From positions 5,020,001 to 5,084,000 of the forward strand of contig NZ_SHKL01000001.1 in the NCBI RefSeq assembly GCF_004217185.1: DNA of 64,000 nucleotides. The letters run 5' to 3'. The notes beneath the pieces were generated by a model, which made no database searches, was not told where the DNA came from, and saw nothing but the letters and a program-made list of their open reading frames with translations. Shown here in pieces: positions 35,325-44,692 of the stretch (position 1 is the stretch's first letter; the number at the start of each line of letters is the position of its first letter). Position numbers and translations under genes: made by a program. The DNA is from Pseudonocardia sediminis (lineage in GTDB: Bacteria; Actinomycetota; Actinomycetes; Mycobacteriales; Pseudonocardiaceae).

Positions 35325-37175
35325 ATGGTGAATCCGGGAGGTTCGGATTCCGATCAGGAACACGGCCTGACCAGCCCGAAGACTGCGGCGGCCCGCAGGG
35401 ATCCGTGGTCCGCGGCACCGCCGGCCGTCTCGGCCGTCCCGGAGCCGGGGGCGATCCGCATTCAGATCGATCGGCTCCGGCGGCGATGGTGGCTCGTCGC
35501 TGCGGTCGCGATGATCGCCTTCGTCGGATCACTGACATCGGCACTCCTCACACCGACGGTCTACACCGGACGATCGGCGTTGACCGCAGCGTCCGAAACC
35601 CGCGCACCCGAGCAGGACGCATACCTCGCTCAGGCGTATTCCGAGTATTTCAACCAACCCTCATACCAGGCGGGACTCGCGTCTCGCGGCCCGTTCCCGG
35701 CAGGCGTCACATACAACGCGCGAACCGCTGCTACGAGCCCGATCATCTATATCGAGGCAACGGGTCCCGACGAAGCGGACGCCGCGAACGCCGCCGAGAG
35801 AATGGCCGACACTTTCCGAGACGACATCAACACGAGCGTCGGCGGTGAGGCCGGGGCAATCGTCAGTGGGCTGCAGAGGCAGCTGGACCTGGCCGAACAG
35901 CGCCTCACGATCGGCGCCGCCCTCGACCGTGACGAGATGAACGCGCTCGACACCGAGGTCCGGTCCCTGCAGGAGCGGATCGTGTCGTTGCAGTCCGCCC
36001 GGACCAATGAGGTGCGCACGCTGCAGCGCCAGGCCAGCGTCTCGAGCGAGGCACCGAACCCGTTGCAGGACGGCCTGTTCGGGCTGATCGGGGGCCTGGT
36101 GCTCGGCAGCGCTCTCGTTCTGGTTCTCGCCGCCGGCGGCGGTCGGCTCGTCTCCCCGCAGGACATTCGTGACCGACTGGGTCTACCGACGCTCGCCGTG
36201 GTGGGGGGTCGTGGAAGCCGGAGTGGACCGGCCGAGCGGGCACAGGACCTCAGGCGGTTGACCAACGTTCTGACCACCGGAGACTCCGCGAACAGGCGTG
36301 TGTTGGCCGTGACCACCACGTCCGACATCGCCGGCCGCTCCGAGGTGGCTCTCGCAGTAGCCACGTACCGGGCGAGTCAGGGGGAGCCCACGATCCTGGT
36401 CCGCACCTCGACGGCCGCGGACCAGGACTCCTGGGCCGGCCCGGGCCTGTGCGAGTACCTCGCCGCCCGCTCTGCGGCGCCCCTGCACGCTCATCTGCGT
36501 GACACCGACGTCCCCAACCTGCGGATCATGCCTGCGGGGAGGTCGGCCGCCGATCCTTACACCCTGTTCGGTCCTGAGCGTTTCCGAGCTCTCGTCGGTG
36601 AGCTGCGGTCCACCGGCGGTCTTGTCGTTCTGGATGCTCCGTCGGTGTCGGACAACCCGGAGGCGACGGCGATCTGCGCGGCCGCCGATGCTGTAGTCCT
36701 GATCGTCGAACCAGGGGTGACCCGCGGCGACGAGGCCGTCAGAGTGTGCACCGCGCTCGAGCTGGTGCGCCGCCCGATACTCGGAGCGGTCCTCTTCCGG
36801 CCGCCACGGCAGGACGCCCCGATACCTCCTCTGGCCCGCATCGTCGTCGGTGGCTCGATTCCGCAGGCGCGGAACGGAGCCCCGTTTCCTCCCCCGGCTC
36901 CGCTCGGAGTCCCCCGCGCCACCGGTCCGACGATCGACCGGCTCCCGTCGGGCTCCGATGACGCCCCACCGGAGCTCGACGGGGTGCACGGATCGACTGC
37001 GGCGGGGAAAGCAACGGAGGCTCGTGATGTTCCCGAGAGCACTCCGGAGCAGGAGGGAGCAGCTGCGGAGTCGTCCTCCCGAGCAGAGCCCGGGCCGAGA
37101 CGTCCCAGCCCGACCCCACGGGGGGACAGCGATGTGAAGGTACTGGCCGGCTCGGACTCGGCTTCCGACACATGA
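35325..37175 (+). CDS. Wzz/BY-kinase-like protein with degenerate nucleotide-binding domain
   Basis: This 616-aa protein has the polysaccharide copolymerase layout: helix 1 (about 56-76), an external helical region with coiled coil (LQRQLDLAEQRL, LDTEVRSLQERI), helix 2 (about 248-270) and a cytoplasmic CpsD/BY-kinase-like domain. Where the Walker A should be it reads AVTTTSDIAGRSEVALAV, with no Gly-Lys-Ser/Thr; a Walker-B-like LVVLDAPSVSD remains. No Tyr cluster is seen; the tail (520-616) is Pro/Ser-rich. It is probably a chain-length scaffold without kinase activity. ATG 35325 follows GAGGGGGAG and heads a six-gene overlapping operon. Confidence 0.8.
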   Translation: MVNPGGSDSDQEHGLTSPKTAAARRDPWSAAPPAVSAVPEPGAIRIQIDRLRRRWWLVAAVAMIAFVGSLTSALLTPTVYTGRSALTAASETRAPEQDAYLAQAYSEYFNQPSYQAGLASRGPFPAGVTYNARTAATSPIIYIEATGPDEADAANAAERMADTFRDDINTSVGGEAGAIVSGLQRQLDLAEQRLTIGAALDRDEMNALDTEVRSLQERIVSLQSARTNEVRTLQRQASVSSEAPNPLQDGLFGLIGGLVLGSALVLVLAAGGGRLVSPQDIRDRLGLPTLAVVGGRGSRSGPAERAQDLRRLTNVLTTGDSANRRVLAVTTTSDIAGRSEVALAVATYRASQGEPTILVRTSTAADQDSWAGPGLCEYLAARSAAPLHAHLRDTDVPNLRIMPAGRSAADPYTLFGPERFRALVGELRSTGGLVVLDAPSVSDNPEATAICAAADAVVLIVEPGVTRGDEAVRVCTALELVRRPILGAVLFRPPRQDAPIPPLARIVVGGSIPQARNGAPFPPPAPLGVPRATGPTIDRLPSGSDDAPPELDGVHGSTAAGKATEARDVPESTPEQEGAAAESSSRAEPGPRRPSPTPRGDSDVKVLAGSDSASDT

Positions 37176-38677
37176 ACGTCGCGTCGATCCGCAGCCGGAC
37201 CCCTCCTGGCACCGGCGTGCTGGTCGGTGTGGCGATCGCGATCGGCGCCCTGGCCTGGGCGGGGATACGACGCGACCTTCCCGACGGGATGACCGTCGGA
37301 TCGGGCATCGGGCTCGCCGGGATCGTCGTCCTCGGTGTCGCCGTGCTGCTCGGGAGACCGGCCATGGCTGTCGTCGTACTCCTCTTCGCGACGTTCCTGA
37401 GGCTGGCACTCGACTGGAGTCTCCCGGTCGCCGTCACGTCGTTGTGCCTCGCGATGCTGCTCGCCGGTACGGTCCTGGCGGTCTGGCGTCGGCAGGTGCA
37501 GATGCCGCGTCTGGGCGCTCTCGAACTCCTGATGGCGCTCTACCTCGCCTGCAACGTGTGGTCCGCGGTGGTGCCGAACCCGCTGCCGGCCGGAGCGCCC
37601 GATGTGGACGGCACCGGGGAGTTCTCGGTTCCCCGGTTCATCCTCGGCGCAGTCGTCGTGCCCTTCGGACTGTTTCTCGCCGGCCGGGTGCTGTACAGAC
37701 GGGAGGCCGACGTACGTCGGCTCCTGTGGGCGGTCGTCGCCATGGGCGGGTACTCGGCGTGGGTCAGCATCATGCAGTACAACGGTCCGCCCGCCCTCGT
37801 CTGGCCCAAGTACATCCTGACGACGGAGTTCGACGACCGAGCCGTAGGTGTCTTCAACCAGCCGAACGAGAACGGCATCACGCTGACGATCGGGTTCCTG
37901 GTGGCAGTGCATCTGCTGCGGCAACGCGACACCGGCCGTGTCGGCAAGATCGTCGCCGCGGCCGTCGTGCTGGCCTCTCCCTACGCTGTGTACCTGACCC
38001 ACACCCGCGTGGTCTGGCTTGCGTTCGCAGTCGTCGTCGTACTCGGCGCGCTGATCTCTCGCAGTGCCCGGCCCTGGTTCCTCGCCGTCATCCTGGCCGC
38101 GACCCTCACCGTCGGCCTGAACTGGTCGAACTTCACGAGCACGGACCGCGAGGCCGGCGGTGTCGGCGAGACCTCCCAGATCGAGGAGCGGCTCAACGGC
38201 ATCGCGACCTCGGTGAACGCGATCGAGGCACGCCCACTCCTGGGCTGGGGTGTCGGGCGCTTCCCCGCGGTGAACACGTTGCACCACGAGCAGTTCTCGC
38301 AGGACGTTCGCTGGTCGATGGGGTTCGGGATCGTCTCGCACCAGAACGAGCTCGGCATCGCCACGGAACTGGGGCTGACCGGGCTCGCGTGCTGGCTCGG
38401 GGTCGTCGCGTTGCTTCTCCGACGGCAGGTCATCGCTCTCCGACTCCTCCCGGACGACGGGGTGTGCGGGCGAGGTCTGGCCGTCGCCGTGCTACTCGGG
38501 TTCGTGATGTGGGCGCTCTGCGGCATTGCAGACGACCTACGGTTCTTCGACTTCGAGAACAGCCTCGTCATGCTGCTCGCAGGGGTGGTCGTCGGAGTCG
38601 TGGAACGACGTTGGGCGGCGGGTCACGCCATTCCCACCGAGGCCGAACGACCGGTCGACGAGGTGGCACAGGTATGA
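37172..38677 (+). CDS. O-antigen ligase/polymerase family membrane protein (Wzy/WaaL-like)
   Basis: This 501-aa protein has about twelve membrane helices and the Wzy_C/WaaL signature near the C-terminal third: an external loop with RPLLGWGVGRFP, LHHEQFSQ, SHQNELGIATELGLTGLACWLG. The conserved loop His and Arg residues fit lipid-linked oligosaccharide polymerisation or ligation outside the membrane. As it sits between the Wzz-like gene and GT genes, polymerase of module A is the likely job. The ATG overlaps the previous stop (ATGA). Confidence 0.85.
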   Translation: MNVASIRSRTPPGTGVLVGVAIAIGALAWAGIRRDLPDGMTVGSGIGLAGIVVLGVAVLLGRPAMAVVVLLFATFLRLALDWSLPVAVTSLCLAMLLAGTVLAVWRRQVQMPRLGALELLMALYLACNVWSAVVPNPLPAGAPDVDGTGEFSVPRFILGAVVVPFGLFLAGRVLYRREADVRRLLWAVVAMGGYSAWVSIMQYNGPPALVWPKYILTTEFDDRAVGVFNQPNENGITLTIGFLVAVHLLRQRDTGRVGKIVAAAVVLASPYAVYLTHTRVVWLAFAVVVVLGALISRSARPWFLAVILAATLTVGLNWSNFTSTDREAGGVGETSQIEERLNGIATSVNAIEARPLLGWGVGRFPAVNTLHHEQFSQDVRWSMGFGIVSHQNELGIATELGLTGLACWLGVVALLLRRQVIALRLLPDDGVCGRGLAVAVLLGFVMWALCGIADDLRFFDFENSLVMLLAGVVVGVVERRWAAGHAIPTEAERPVDEVAQV

Positions 38678-39804
38678 CCACGCGAGCTGAGAAGCGATCT
38701 CGACGCACGGTCGTCTTCTGCGCGACCGAGCGACCTGGAGGAATCCGGACGGTCGTCGACACGCTGGTCGAGTCCCCGCTGGGCACGAGATGGTCGATCG
38801 ACGTTCTCCCCACCCACGGGGCTGGGAGCATCACATCCCGGGTCGCCCGATTCGGCGTCGGCACGTGGCACCTGCTCCGCCGTGTCGCGTCCGGGGATGC
38901 ACCATTGGTGCACCTGCACAGCGCGGCTCACGGAAGCTTCGTACGCAAGGCGATCCTGGTCTGGCTCGCCGGAGCCGCCGGCGCACGCGTCGTGCTGCAC
39001 GTCCACAGCGGGCACATCGAGGAGTTCTTCGAGTCGCTTCCGCGGCATCTGCAGGCGGTCCTGATCGCGACCCTGCGCAGGGCGGACCGGGTGATCGCGC
39101 TCGGCGAGACGTGGGCCGAACGCCTGCGCACGATCGCGCCGGGCGCGCAGGTGTGTGTGATCGCGAATCCGGTACAGCTGCCGGCCCGGACCGCGTCCGG
39201 CGGGCCCGGCCCGGTCCGTGTGGTGTTCCTCGGACCGATGCGCGAGGACAAGGGCTTCTTCCATCTGCTGGATGCCTGGTCGGCGATGACCCGGGAGCCC
39301 GGTTGCCCGACCGCCCGACTCGTCGTGGCCGGGGACGGCGACCGTCACCGGGTCGTGGCCCGTGTCGCGGAACTCGGTATCACCTCGTCCGTGGAGCTAC
39401 TGCCCTGGCAGGACGTGGAGGCGGTCGGAGAGCTCCTGGCTTCGGCTCATGCGCTCGTCCTGCCTTCCTTGGCAGAGGGACAGCCGATGAGCGTGCTCGA
39501 GGCGATGGCGCATGGGCTCTGTGTGGTCGCGTCGGCGGTCGGTGGCATCCCCGAGATGCTCGACGGCGGTGACGCCGGGGTTCTCGTCCCTCCTGACGAC
39601 GTCGGCCGGCTCGGCGACGCTCTGATCCAGGTCGTCCGGGATCCGCTCCGGCGCACCGCCCTCGGGCAGGCGGCTCGCGCACGGGTGGAGCGGCACCACG
39701 ACGTCCACGTCGTCTGGCAGCGCCTCGACGACCTGTACCGAGAGCTGTTGCCGGGCTCCGTGGCGAACGGGGCCGTCCCGGCCCCCGGCGGAGCACGGCG
39801 ATGA
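38674..39804 (+). CDS. GT4 family glycosyltransferase
   Basis: This 376-aa GT-B retaining transferase has ERPGGIRTVVDTL at the N-terminal acceptor domain, RVVFLGPMREDKGF at the start of the donor domain, and the donor-binding LAEGQPMSVLEAMAHG with the E-x7-E pattern. Cytoplasmic face, no helices. Overlaps the polymerase stop (ATGA) and the next GT start (ATGA). Donor sugar not predictable. Confidence 0.88.
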   Translation: MTTRAEKRSRRTVVFCATERPGGIRTVVDTLVESPLGTRWSIDVLPTHGAGSITSRVARFGVGTWHLLRRVASGDAPLVHLHSAAHGSFVRKAILVWLAGAAGARVVLHVHSGHIEEFFESLPRHLQAVLIATLRRADRVIALGETWAERLRTIAPGAQVCVIANPVQLPARTASGGPGPVRVVFLGPMREDKGFFHLLDAWSAMTREPGCPTARLVVAGDGDRHRVVARVAELGITSSVELLPWQDVEAVGELLASAHALVLPSLAEGQPMSVLEAMAHGLCVVASAVGGIPEMLDGGDAGVLVPPDDVGRLGDALIQVVRDPLRRTALGQAARARVERHHDVHVVWQRLDDLYRELLPGSVANGAVPAPGGARR

Positions 39805-40946
39805 TCGCCATCGCCCCCCTCCGGGTGCTCTTCGTCGTTCCGAACCTGGACGTCGGCGGGGCCGAGCGACATGTGACCACGTTGCTGACACGGCTCGACC
39901 AGCGCCGCTTCCGGCCTTCCCTGATCTGCCTGGGCCACGAGGGAGGTCTGTTCGACTCGCTCGTCGACAGCGGAGTCCCCTGCCGTGCGCTGCAGCGCAC
40001 GAAGGCGGAGGCGCCACTGATCCTGGCCGAGCTCGTGAGGGAGATGCGCCGCGACCGGATCGAGCTGGTGGTGACCCGCTCGTACAACGCCGAGGTCCTC
40101 GGCCGCCTCGCCGCCCGGCTCGCCGGCGTGCCCCACTCCGCGGTCTGGCTGCACAACGCGAGCGACCTCCGACCGCGTAGCCGGGTCCGCGTCGCTGCCG
40201 ACCGGGCACTGGACAGGGTCACCAGCGCGTACTACGCGGTCTCGAACGGGCAACTGCCCTACTTGATCGACGAGCTTCGCTACCCGCCTTCCAAGATTCA
40301 CGTCGTACACAACGGGGTCGACCCACTCCCCTATCCACCCCGACGCGATGAGTCGTTGGCTCGCGAACTAGGCCTCGATCCCGGTCGCGTGGTCGTCGGG
40401 ACGGTCGCAGTGCTGCGTCCGGAGAAGGACCACGCGATCTTGTTGAGGGCGTTCGCGGATGTCGCCTCGCGCTGTCCGGAGGCAGTTCTCCTCCTGGTCG
40501 GCGACGGGCCGTTACGGCGAGAACTCGCCGCGGCCGCGGCCGAACTGGGCATCGCCGACCGGGTGGTGTTCACCGGTGCGCGGCGCGACGTCCCGCGCAT
40601 CCTGCCGCTCATCGACATCTTCGTGATGTCCTCGCGCACCGAGGCGTTCCCGATGGCGCTCCTCGAGGCGATGGCGGCCGGCCTGCCGAGCGTCTGCACG
40701 ACTGTCGGAGGAATCCCCGAGATCGTGGAGGACGGCCTCACCGGCCATCTCGTTCCGCCTCGGGAGCCGGGACCTCTCGCCACGAGGCTGGTCGAGCTGA
40801 TCGCCACGCCGAGTCGCCGGCACGCAATGGGTGGCGCCGCACGTCGACGGCTCGAGGACAGGTTCGGCCTCGACCGTTCCGTCCAGCTCAGCGAGGAGAT
40901 GCTCGAACGGACGGTCGGTCGGCGTGGAGCGGAGAGAACGACGTGA
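39801..40946 (+). CDS. GT4 family glycosyltransferase
   Basis: This 381-aa GT-B transferase opens with VLFVVPNLDVGGAERHVTTLL (Gly-rich acceptor loop). It continues with VVHNGVDPLPYPP, VGTVAVLRPEKDHAILLRA and SRTEAFPMALLEAMAAG (E-x7-E donor motif). ATGA overlap with the previous GT and GTGA with the next. It resembles the following GT in layout; the two probably add successive sugars to the repeat unit. Confidence 0.88.
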   Translation: MIAIAPLRVLFVVPNLDVGGAERHVTTLLTRLDQRRFRPSLICLGHEGGLFDSLVDSGVPCRALQRTKAEAPLILAELVREMRRDRIELVVTRSYNAEVLGRLAARLAGVPHSAVWLHNASDLRPRSRVRVAADRALDRVTSAYYAVSNGQLPYLIDELRYPPSKIHVVHNGVDPLPYPPRRDESLARELGLDPGRVVVGTVAVLRPEKDHAILLRAFADVASRCPEAVLLLVGDGPLRRELAAAAAELGIADRVVFTGARRDVPRILPLIDIFVMSSRTEAFPMALLEAMAAGLPSVCTTVGGIPEIVEDGLTGHLVPPREPGPLATRLVELIATPSRRHAMGGAARRRLEDRFGLDRSVQLSEEMLERTVGRRGAERTT

Positions 40947-42097
40947 CGACCAGCGAGACCAGTCCGCTGAACGTGACCGCAGTACTCGACCACGTGGAGC
41001 TGGGAGGCGCGGAGAAGCTGCTCCTGGACCTGTTCCGGCACTTCGATCCGACTGTCGTCGCACCGCGTCTGATCTGTCTGAAGCACGACGGCGATCTGGC
41101 GCCCGACTTCCGGGACTCGGGGTTCCCGGTCGAGGTGCTGTCACGCCGCGGTCGCTTCGACCGGCGAACCGTCCCCCAGCTCGTGCGCTCGTTCCGGACC
41201 CACCGGACAGACGTCGTGCTGGTCAACCACTATGCGCGTGCACCACTCACACTCGGTCGGCTCGCGGCGCGCCTGGCGGGCGTTCCGGCCAACGTCGTGG
41301 CGGTGCACGGCATCGACCTCGTCCGGCATGGCGGCCGGTGTCTGCCACGGCACGACCTCGAGACCCTCTTCCTGTCCGACGCTCTTGCGTTGATCGGGCC
41401 GGCCCAGGCCAGCTATCTGCACACGCAGGAAGGGGTCGGTCGCTACATGTGGCGGCGAATCCGCGAGGAGATCATCCCGAACGGGATCTCACTTCCCCCG
41501 GTCGCCGACTCCCGTTCCCGTCTCGACGCGAGGAGCCGCCTGGGCCTGACCGACCGCGAACAGGTCGTGTCCATCGTCGCGCGACTGCGCCCGGAGAAGG
41601 CACACGACGTCCTGCTCGACGCCATCGCACTCCTTGCCCCGAGCCATCCGGAGGTACGGCTCGTCGTCGTGGGCGACGGCCCCGAGGAACCTCGCCTCCG
41701 GGAGCGAGCGGGACGGCTCGGTATCGCCGGTCGGGTGCTGTTCATGGGACGGCGTAACGATGTCGCCGCGTTGCTGCCTGCATCTGACGTGTCGGTGCTG
41801 TGCTCCCAGCACGAGGCAGCCCCGATCGCCGTCATCGAGGCGATGGCGGCCGGTCTGCCGGTGGTCGTGAGCGACTGTGGAGGCCTGCCGGACATGGTGA
41901 CCGACGACGTGGAGGGCTACCGGGTCGCGGTGGGTGACCCGGCAGCACTGGCGGCCGCCATCAGCCGTGTGCTCGACGACGGCGACGTGGCGTCCCGACT
42001 GGGGTCGGCCGGCAGAGCGCGGGCAGAACGCGACTTCCGGATCGAGAGCACGGCTCGCCGGTTCGAAGAGCTGTTCACCTCGTTGGTCACGACGTGA
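40943..42097 (+). CDS. GT4 family glycosyltransferase
   Basis: This 384-aa GT-B transferase begins with TAVLDHVELGGAEKLLLDLF, then IIPNGISLPPVADS, VSIVARLRPEKAHDVLLDAI and QHEAAPIAVIEAMAAG (E-x7-E). The start is GTG in a GTGA overlap with the preceding GT stop; its own stop overlaps the flippase start as GTGA. It is the last transferase of the module A plus-strand operon. Donor unknown. Confidence 0.88.
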   Translation: MTTSETSPLNVTAVLDHVELGGAEKLLLDLFRHFDPTVVAPRLICLKHDGDLAPDFRDSGFPVEVLSRRGRFDRRTVPQLVRSFRTHRTDVVLVNHYARAPLTLGRLAARLAGVPANVVAVHGIDLVRHGGRCLPRHDLETLFLSDALALIGPAQASYLHTQEGVGRYMWRRIREEIIPNGISLPPVADSRSRLDARSRLGLTDREQVVSIVARLRPEKAHDVLLDAIALLAPSHPEVRLVVVGDGPEEPRLRERAGRLGIAGRVLFMGRRNDVAALLPASDVSVLCSQHEAAPIAVIEAMAAGLPVVVSDCGGLPDMVTDDVEGYRVAVGDPAALAAAISRVLDDGDVASRLGSAGRARAERDFRIESTARRFEELFTSLVTT

Positions 42098-43641
42098 GCC
42101 GGCCGGAATCCGACCAGGAGATCGTCGAGGACGGCACCCCCGACGACGGGAGCCGGCCACCGACAGCCGGTCTTTCCGGCACGCTCAAGCGTGGGGTGGC
42201 CTACTCGACCATCGCGTTCGTCGCGGTACAGGCCCTGGGCTTCGTACAACTACTCTTCATCGCCCGGCTGCTGTCCCCCGACGAGGTCGGCACGTACGCC
42301 GCCGGAACGGTTCTATCGGGATTCCTCATCCTGTTCTCCGAGAGCGGGCTCGGCAGCGCGTTGATCCAGCGATCGGGCCGCCTCGACGACGTCGCGGACA
42401 CCGTGTTCTGGGCGACTCTGGTGACCGGCCTGGGCACGGCGCTCGTCACGCTGGCCGCTTCGCCGATCGTCGCTCTCGTCTTCGACAGCGACACGGCCGG
42501 GTTCATCGCCGCCGCCACATCCGGAACGCTGCTGTTGCACAGTCTCACCATCGTGCCCGACTCCTTGATGCAGCGAAGGTTCGACTTCCGGCGCAGGCTG
42601 ATCGTCAATCCGGCCGTGGCGTTCAGCTTCGCCACCGTGGCGATCGTGTTGGCCTGGCTCGGTTTCAGTGTCTGGGCGATGGTGGCGGCCGAGTACGTCA
42701 GCTTCGTGGTGTGGGTCGTCGCCACGTGGTCGCTGGCCCGCTGGCGGCCCGGCCGCGGCCACCCGTCGGTCAGGCTCTGGCGCGAGCTCGCTCGATTCGC
42801 CTTCCCGCTGGTGGTGAGCAACACGGCATTCCAGATCCGGCAGACCTTCGAGACCGTCGTCGTGGGACGTGGGCTGGACACGGCTGCGCTCGGCCAGTTC
42901 CGCTACGGGCGGCGCCTGTCCATGCTCCCCGCCGTGGCGGTCATCGAGATCGGCGCGTACGTCCTGTTCCCGGCGTTCGCACGTATGGCGGGCGATGCGA
43001 CACGCTTCCGTGCCGCCTACCTTCGCTCGCTCGAGCTGATCTGGTTCGCCGTGACACCGGTGGCCGGACTGATGATCGTTCTGGGCGAGCCGGCAGTCGT
43101 CCAGCTGATCGGGGAGAGGTGGCGAGAGGCCGGTATCGCCTTCGCCGTCCTGGCCGGGTACGGCATGGGCGAGGCGCTGGCCGCGGTCTCCAGCGAGGCG
43201 ATCAAGGGAAGTGGACGGTCGGCGCTGCTGAACATCGTCACCGCGGTCAACATGGTGAGCGGCGTGACCCTGCTCCTGGTACTCCTGCCGTGGGGACTGG
43301 TCGGCGTCGGCGCAGCGATCTCCGCGTCCACACTCCTCTCGGGCCTCATCGCCGTCGTGGTCGCCAACCGCCTTCTCGGAGTCCGCTCTACCCAGGTGGC
43401 ATGGCGGCTGGTCGGCCCGCTCTTGTGCACGGCCGCCGCGGTGGCCGTGGTGTGGCCTCTCGATCGGCTGGTCCTGCACAGTGGCTCGGCGCCGACCTTC
43501 AGAGGCGTCGGGCTACTGGTGTGCGACGGGCTCGCGTTCGGTGCCGTGTACCTGCTGTTCGCGACGCTGCTGATGCCGGCGTTGACACGCCAGATGCTGG
43601 CCGCGATCGGACGACGCCTCCCGGCCCGGAATGCGGGCTGA
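42094..43641 (+). CDS. Wzx-type polysaccharide repeat-unit flippase
   Basis: This 515-aa MOP-superfamily transporter has about 13-14 helices and begins with LKRGVAYSTIAFVAVQALGFVQLLFIARLLSP, the usual flippase start. LIQRSGRLDDVADTVFWATL and an amphipathic FRYGRRLSMLP are typical of the family. It should move undecaprenyl-linked repeat units outward for the polymerase encoded upstream. An N-terminal cytoplasmic tail of about 25 residues is acidic. Convergent with the phosphatase gene, 6 bp apart. Confidence 0.88.
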   Translation: MSRPESDQEIVEDGTPDDGSRPPTAGLSGTLKRGVAYSTIAFVAVQALGFVQLLFIARLLSPDEVGTYAAGTVLSGFLILFSESGLGSALIQRSGRLDDVADTVFWATLVTGLGTALVTLAASPIVALVFDSDTAGFIAAATSGTLLLHSLTIVPDSLMQRRFDFRRRLIVNPAVAFSFATVAIVLAWLGFSVWAMVAAEYVSFVVWVVATWSLARWRPGRGHPSVRLWRELARFAFPLVVSNTAFQIRQTFETVVVGRGLDTAALGQFRYGRRLSMLPAVAVIEIGAYVLFPAFARMAGDATRFRAAYLRSLELIWFAVTPVAGLMIVLGEPAVVQLIGERWREAGIAFAVLAGYGMGEALAAVSSEAIKGSGRSALLNIVTAVNMVSGVTLLLVLLPWGLVGVGAAISASTLLSGLIAVVVANRLLGVRSTQVAWRLVGPLLCTAAAVAVVWPLDRLVLHSGSAPTFRGVGLLVCDGLAFGAVYLLFATLLMPALTRQMLAAIGRRLPARNAG

Positions 43642-43647
43642 CCCGCG

Positions 43648-44385
43648 CTAGCGGGTGACCGACGGTCGGCGGGGTGCCATCGCGTCGACGACGGCACGGA
43701 GTGCCTCGAACGTCAGAGCCGTCGCCCGCTGGAACTCCTCCGGCGTGCCACCGATCGGATCCGGGATGCGGTCGTCGTCCGGCGCCGCCACGGTGCCCCG
43801 GAGACGACGAGCCTGGCCCACCAGCACCTGCGCACGCTGGACGAGGTCGGCCGGGAGCGACTCCGCGTCGACCAATGCCGCCAGCCGGGCGAACTCGCGG
43901 AGGCTGAACGTCTTGCCCAGCAGCTCGGGGAAGCGCTCCAGGACGGCACTGCGGTGACGGGGCGAGGCCCCGAGGACGAGGTCGACACCGTCGACGACCG
44001 AGCTCTCGAGCTGCCGCGCGGCGAAGCGCTCGGAGTGGACGCCGTCGAGACCCCAGGGGGCCAGCCCGGCACGGGATCCCGGGTGCACCGATGCACCGAC
44101 GACCGCGCGGACACCGGCGCTGGCGACCTGGACCCGCGCCGCGTCCCGGCCACCGAGGCGGCCGACGAGCAGGTGACGGGTGAGCAGCTCGGCCGTGGGC
44201 GAGCGGCAGATGTTGCCGGTGCAGACGAACAGGATCCGGAACGGCTCGGCGATGACGTCGTCGCCGCGCTGGGTGGGGATGCGGTGGCGCCCCGGCCGCG
44301 ACGGCCGAACGGCTCCGGCCGGCGGCAGGAACGTCTGCCGGCCGGGGATCTCGCGGTCCCCGATCTGCTGCGGCGCGATCGTCAT
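43648..44385 (-). CDS. Low-molecular-weight protein-tyrosine phosphatase
   Basis: This 245-aa phosphatase has the P-loop FVCTGNICRSP (nucleophile C55, R61) and a C-terminal IPDPIGGTPEEF with the general-acid Asp. It is longer than the classic 150 aa because of an N-terminal extension of about 48 residues and an insertion. LMW-PTPs in these loci dephosphorylate BY-kinases (Wzc/CpsD), and the likely substrate here is the intact BY-kinase at 52.4-53.9 kb. The ATG follows GGGGGAG. It stands alone on the minus strand, divergent from the second initiating transferase. Confidence 0.88.
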   Translation of the reverse strand: MTIAPQQIGDREIPGRQTFLPPAGAVRPSRPGRHRIPTQRGDDVIAEPFRILFVCTGNICRSPTAELLTRHLLVGRLGGRDAARVQVASAGVRAVVGASVHPGSRAGLAPWGLDGVHSERFAARQLESSVVDGVDLVLGASPRHRSAVLERFPELLGKTFSLREFARLAALVDAESLPADLVQRAQVLVGQARRLRGTVAAPDDDRIPDPIGGTPEEFQRATALTFEALRAVVDAMAPRRPSVTR

Positions 44386-44692
44386 CAGTCAGCTCCCCCG
44401 TGTGTGTTATCCGGTCCATCGGCCCGCACGGGCGGGCGTTAGCCGGTCACGGCTGTGGCGAGCGTCTATCCCCAAACCTGTGGACGCGTCCCCTTCGTTT
44501 CCTGCAGGGACCATGCAATCAGCGATCCGCATGATCCATCTAGGCCGTTCGGCCCAACCTTGCGAGAGGGTGTCGTCAGCCGTAACGCAGTCCCGCAACG
44601 CGACGACAGACCCCACATCACCATCGCGTCGACGGCTGCTCCCCAGTCGCCGGAGACGACACGGCGACGGCGCCGATCCGTTCGGTGACCTG
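44386..44692. other. Divergent intergenic region
   Basis: About 307 bp separate the phosphatase and the second initiating transferase, which point away from each other, so two promoters are expected. The open frame running through it in phase with the transferase carries no ribosome-binding site. Nothing else was recognised. Confidence 0.5.
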
